Positions 5,958 to 6,500 of a stretch of 6,500 bases of DNA are shown here, one piece after another; the first letter of the stretch is position 1, and each line of letters starts with the position of its first letter. The notes beneath the pieces are model-generated. The model did no database searches and was not told the DNA's origin. It saw only the letters and a program-made list of their open reading frames with translations. The DNA is from an uncultured bacterium (GTDB lineage: Bacteria; Bacillota; Clostridia; Lachnospirales; Lachnospiraceae), in contig CAMTZV010000092.1 in assembly GCA_947086625.1 (NCBI GenBank), forward strand, positions 1 through 6,500, in the 5' to 3' direction. The position numbers and the translations under genes are program-made.

Positions 5958-6500
5958 TTACAGCCACGCTCCAATCCGGTTCTGCACCTTTCCAAGCACC
6001 TTGCGTTCCTTCGCGTAGGAAAGAAGCCTGGAAATATCCTTTTTTGGCTCCCCGATATACGCAAGAAGCGCCTTTTTCAAATCCTCCCTGTCCATACGGT
6101 CCTCATATTTCAGACAGTCGCACATGAGGCGCTCCTTGTCATAAATCTTCATCACACCGCCCCCGAAGGGCGTTTCCGCCACGCCAAGGCTTAAAACCTT
6201 TGGCTCGCTGTAATACGGATACACAAACGGATAATTCAGATGAAAGCGGGACTTCGACGTATTTTTGTCTACCGCGATCCGGTACTCGTATGGCTTTGTG
6301 GTGAGATAGCCGTATACGTAAAGCGCGCTCTCCATCGTCAGCACCCCATCCTCCCCGAAGAGGCGCAAAACCATCTCATCCTCCGAAAGCTTTTTCTCCT
6401 GTAAACCGTAATATCCATTCTTAATGCGCAGGAGCACGCCCCAATCCACAAAATTCTGGATCCGGCGGTAATCGATCCCGAGCGTGTAGAGCTGGGACGT
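5958..6500 (-). CDS. AbiEi-like antitoxin, 5' end beyond the window
   Basis: AbiEi-family antitoxin, in known systems a winged-helix repressor of its own operon that neutralises AbiEii. The frame is open to the window edge (180 residues visible). The earliest visible codons read TSQLYTLGIDYRRIQNF and continue to GVLLRIKNGYYGL (21-33), the typical AbiEi DNA-binding helix-turn-helix and wing. The GTG at 6449 is therefore an internal codon, and the real start lies past base 6500. The body also fits the family: SALYVYGY (58-65), DKNTSKSRF (78-86), and the C-terminal IYDKERLMCDCLKY (119-132) followed by DREDLKKALLAYI and KVQNRIGAWL. All regions look intact, unlike those of its partner. The stop TAA abuts the TTG start of the next gene. 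Any promoter or operator lies outside the window. Confidence 0.82.
   Translation of the reverse strand, partial: TSQLYTLGIDYRRIQNFVDWGVLLRIKNGYYGLQEKKLSEDEMVLRLFGEDGVLTMESALYVYGYLTTKPYEYRIAVDKNTSKSRFHLNYPFVYPYYSEPKVLSLGVAETPFGGGVMKIYDKERLMCDCLKYEDRMDREDLKKALLAYIGEPKKDISRLLSYAKERKVLGKVQNRIGAWL

Noticed and set aside
5958..6449. AbiEi-like gene starting at GTG 6449
   Set aside because: The same frame continues to base 6500 with clear AbiEi helix-turn-helix sequence (LGIDYRRIQNF), so 6449 is an internal valine and the gene is cut by the window edge.
1..6500. tRNA/rRNA genes, CRISPR repeats, insertion sequences, prophage or attachment sites
   Set aside because: Nearly every base is accounted for by minus-strand protein genes. 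I saw no regularly spaced repeats, transposase motifs, terminal inverted repeats of an IS, or tRNA-like folds.

Overview
The window looks like a chromosomal segment of an anaerobic Firmicute, most likely a member of the Lachnospiraceae (Clostridium cluster XIVa). This is inferred from protein-family style, gene order and the fairly high GC content of an otherwise Bacillota-type gene set; no rRNA or other marker is present to prove it. All eight supported protein genes lie on the minus strand, so transcription runs from base 6500 towards base 1. Coding is almost continuous, with gaps of 0-10 nt at several junctions. The only stretches without a confident gene are about 60 bp (2465-2523) and about 86 bp (3574-3659).

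In transcription order, the upstream part (6500-5070) holds an AbiE-type pair. The first gene is an AbiEi-like antitoxin whose 5' end is cut by the window edge. The second is an AbiEii-like protein starting at TTG directly after the antitoxin stop codon. By eye, the AbiEii-like protein has lost the recognisable nucleotidyltransferase motifs. After 9 nt comes a PLP-dependent Orn/Lys/Arg decarboxylase-family gene (5060-3660, YaaO/SpeA-like).

A short gap follows, with a good sigma-A-type promoter and a possible 20-codon ORF. Then come a guanylate-kinase-like P-loop kinase (3573-2980), a YaaR/DUF327 protein (2970-2524), DNA polymerase III delta-prime holB (2464-1475), a RicT/YaaT PSP1-domain protein (1473-256) and the start of a TrmN6/YabB-type methyltransferase (308-1, running off the window).

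This order matches the Bacillus subtilis yaaO-tmk-yaaQ-yaaR-holB-yaaT-yabA-yabB cluster, with three differences. A guanylate-kinase-like protein sits where tmk is in Bacillus, yaaQ (darA) is missing, and yabA is missing. The cluster mixes replication (clamp loading), RNA maturation (RicT is a partner of RNase Y in Bacillus), tRNA modification and nucleotide phosphorylation.

The points most worth a second look are the eroded AbiEii-like protein leading into a housekeeping cluster, the atypical kinase, a 19-bp-stem palindrome between yaaR and holB that contains the yaaR stop codon and is not a terminator, and the roughly 135-residue charged tail on RicT.
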